Origin: Diphasiastrum complanatum | Taxonomy: Eukaryota > Streptophyta > Lycopodiopsida > Lycopodiales > Lycopodiaceae | Length of the DNA stretch: 64,000 bases | Direction: 5' to 3' | Assembly (NCBI GenBank): GCA_029204225.1 | Contig: CM055109.1 | Coordinates: 35,040,496 to 35,104,495, forward strand | Shown: positions 62,685 through 64,000 of the stretch, in pieces | Position numbering within the stretch: the stretch's first letter is position 1 | Layout: each line of letters starts with the position of its first letter | Translations under genes and position numbers: made by a program | Notes under the pieces: generated by a model | The model's input: the letters and a program-made list of their open reading frames with translations, nothing else | Told to the model about the DNA's origin: nothing | The model's database searches: none

Positions 62685-64000
62685 CTAATACAATAAATTT
62701 CTCAACCAAAATGCTTCTTTAATAGATTGAAAAGTAGCAATATACTCTACTTTTGTAGATGAAAAAACAATATTGGTTTGCTTATGACTGTTCCAAGAAA
62801 TAGGACCACCATTGAGGAAGAATGTAAATCTAGATGTGGATTTATGAATATCTACATCTCCTCCCGCCCTTGCATTGGAGTATCCATTGAGCCGATGAAG
62901 ATTGTCATTGTTGACTTCTCCATAGCAGATGCACTGGTCCATTGTAGCTTGTATGTATCTCATGACTCTTATAAGACCCTTCCAATGGATCATGCCAGGA
63001 TTTTGGCCATAAATTGGCCGAGTGAGCTAACTGCAAAGGCAATATCAGGTCTTGTATAGACCATTGCATACATTAGAGATCCAAGTATTGATTGACAAGG
63101 ATACTCTCTCAACTGCTCCTCTTCCTGCTTGGTCCGAGGATGTTGGCAATCGCAGGCCTGGATTCATCGGTGAGTGAGCTAATTAACAATTAATCAGATT
63201 GTATCTGATAAGAATGTTGTGAAGATATCTTTGTTGAGTAATAAATATCAGCCATCTCGCTCTGTCTCTATGGATTTGAATGCCCAGACAGAAGTGAGCT
63301 TCGTCCAGATTGGTCATGTTGAATTCGGAAGATAGCAACATCCTTTACTAGATTGGTATTGTTGCTGAAGAGAGCAACGTATCATCAACATACAGGGTGA
63401 TGATAATGAGATGTTGTTGCATTGACTTGAAGTATACATTGTTGTCGGCTATGCTTGGTTGAAAACCTTGTTGGATGATAGATGTGTTGATTCTCTGGAA
63501 CCAAGCTCTGGCTTATTCCTTCAAATCATAAACTGCCTTATGGAGTTACAGACATGATGCTTCATACCTTCATGAATGTATCCTTTAGGCTGTATCATGT
63601 AGATGTCTTCTTCGATGACTCCATTCAGATAAGCTGTTTGTACATCGAGTTGATGTACTTTGAGGTCGGCACAATAAGAGGGCTCGGATTGATGAATGCT
63701 TGAATACTAGAGTGAAAGTCTCGTTGTAATCAATGTCGAGGATATGAACAAATCCTCATGCTACAAGTCATGTCTTCCTTTGATCAATTTCCCATTGGCG
63801 TTGTATTTGATCTTAAAGACTCATTTGTAGTCGATAAGATTGCAGCCAGTAGGAGCTTCGACTAGTGGCCATGTCTGGTTCTAGATAAGAGAGGAATACT
63901 CTCTATCCATTGTTTCTCTCTAGATATTGGAGTCTGATTGGCTAAGTGCCTCTTCGACAGTTGTCGGTTCCTACAGTAAAAGAGAGGCAGACTCAGAAGT
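62685..64000 (-). pseudogene. Degenerate copia RT/RNase H, runs off the window
   Basis: The minus-strand frame 62993-62685 is copia RNase H (RVMRYIQATMDQCICYG, GYSNARAGGDVDIHKSTS, PISWNSHKQ, VEYIA); the catalytic motif SDAD has become SNAR. Rightward, degraded RT follows in broken frames: YPCQSILGSLMYAMVYTRPD from about 63110 down to 63040, and TAYLNG plus a segment like EEDIYMIQPKGYI at 63580-63640. The 3' LTR is not evident on the left. Confidence 0.75.

Overview
This window looks like nuclear DNA of a land plant. It is AT-rich and intron-containing, dominated by degenerate LTR retrotransposons and very long (CT/GA)n microsatellites, and holds one recognisable host gene, a plant-specific PLATZ zinc-finger protein at 28056-29345. 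A broken reverse transcriptase of a family I associate with seed-free plants and protists (22.6-25.5 kb) makes a fern, lycophyte or bryophyte plausible. That is inference; a gymnosperm or other plant is not excluded. No rRNA, intact tRNA gene, CRISPR array or bacterial-type operon is visible.

Layout. 1-8.6 kb: an unknown broken ORF at the left edge is fused to a Ty3/gypsy integrase tail, followed by a non-coding block, an 819-bp gypsy LTR, an unknown accessory ORF pair, an inverted copy of the non-coding block, and a minus-strand gypsy pol (protease, RT, RNase H, integrase) with many stops and frameshifts. 8.7-10.2 kb: a repeat ending in a 169-bp (CT)n tract, with a diverged inverted relative at 59.7-61.1 kb. 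10.2-18.9 kb: AT-rich DNA without recognisable genes. 19.2-22.0 kb: a second, internally deleted gypsy element. 22.6-25.5 kb: the degenerate RT with a CCHC finger and PD-(D/E)XK-like tail. 26.3-29.4 kb: the PLATZ gene. 29.4-37.4 kb: intergenic DNA with several short tandem duplications, closed by a 267-bp GA-rich microsatellite.

37.9-50.5 kb is a nested copia locus. An old deleted Ty1/copia copy (LTR 37929-38597, gag-RT) is split exactly at 40909/50012 by a composite of three 862-bp LTRs and two internal regions, flanked by a 5-bp GTATA target-site duplication. The first internal region has lost most of pol. The second encodes one uninterrupted 1326-residue gag-pol (45151-49131), the only apparently intact mobile-element protein here. 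50.5-52.0 kb is the 3' part of a gypsy LTR with a primer-binding site and a leader carrying an array of alternating inverted motifs. 52.2-54.2 kb is a gag-only copia relic, 54.2-59.4 kb a minus-strand degenerate copia, and 62.7-64.0 kb another minus-strand copia running off the window. The ORF at 61.1 kb is a diverged homologue of the left-edge ORF and carries a tRNA-like SINE-type insertion with a 20-bp duplication.

Apart from PLATZ, the story is one of nested, recombined and decayed retroelements. The most informative structures are the three-LTR copia composite, the inverted gypsy arrangement, the RT/nuclease element, the G-box palindromes in copia LTRs and the tRNA-like insertion that keeps an unknown reading frame open.
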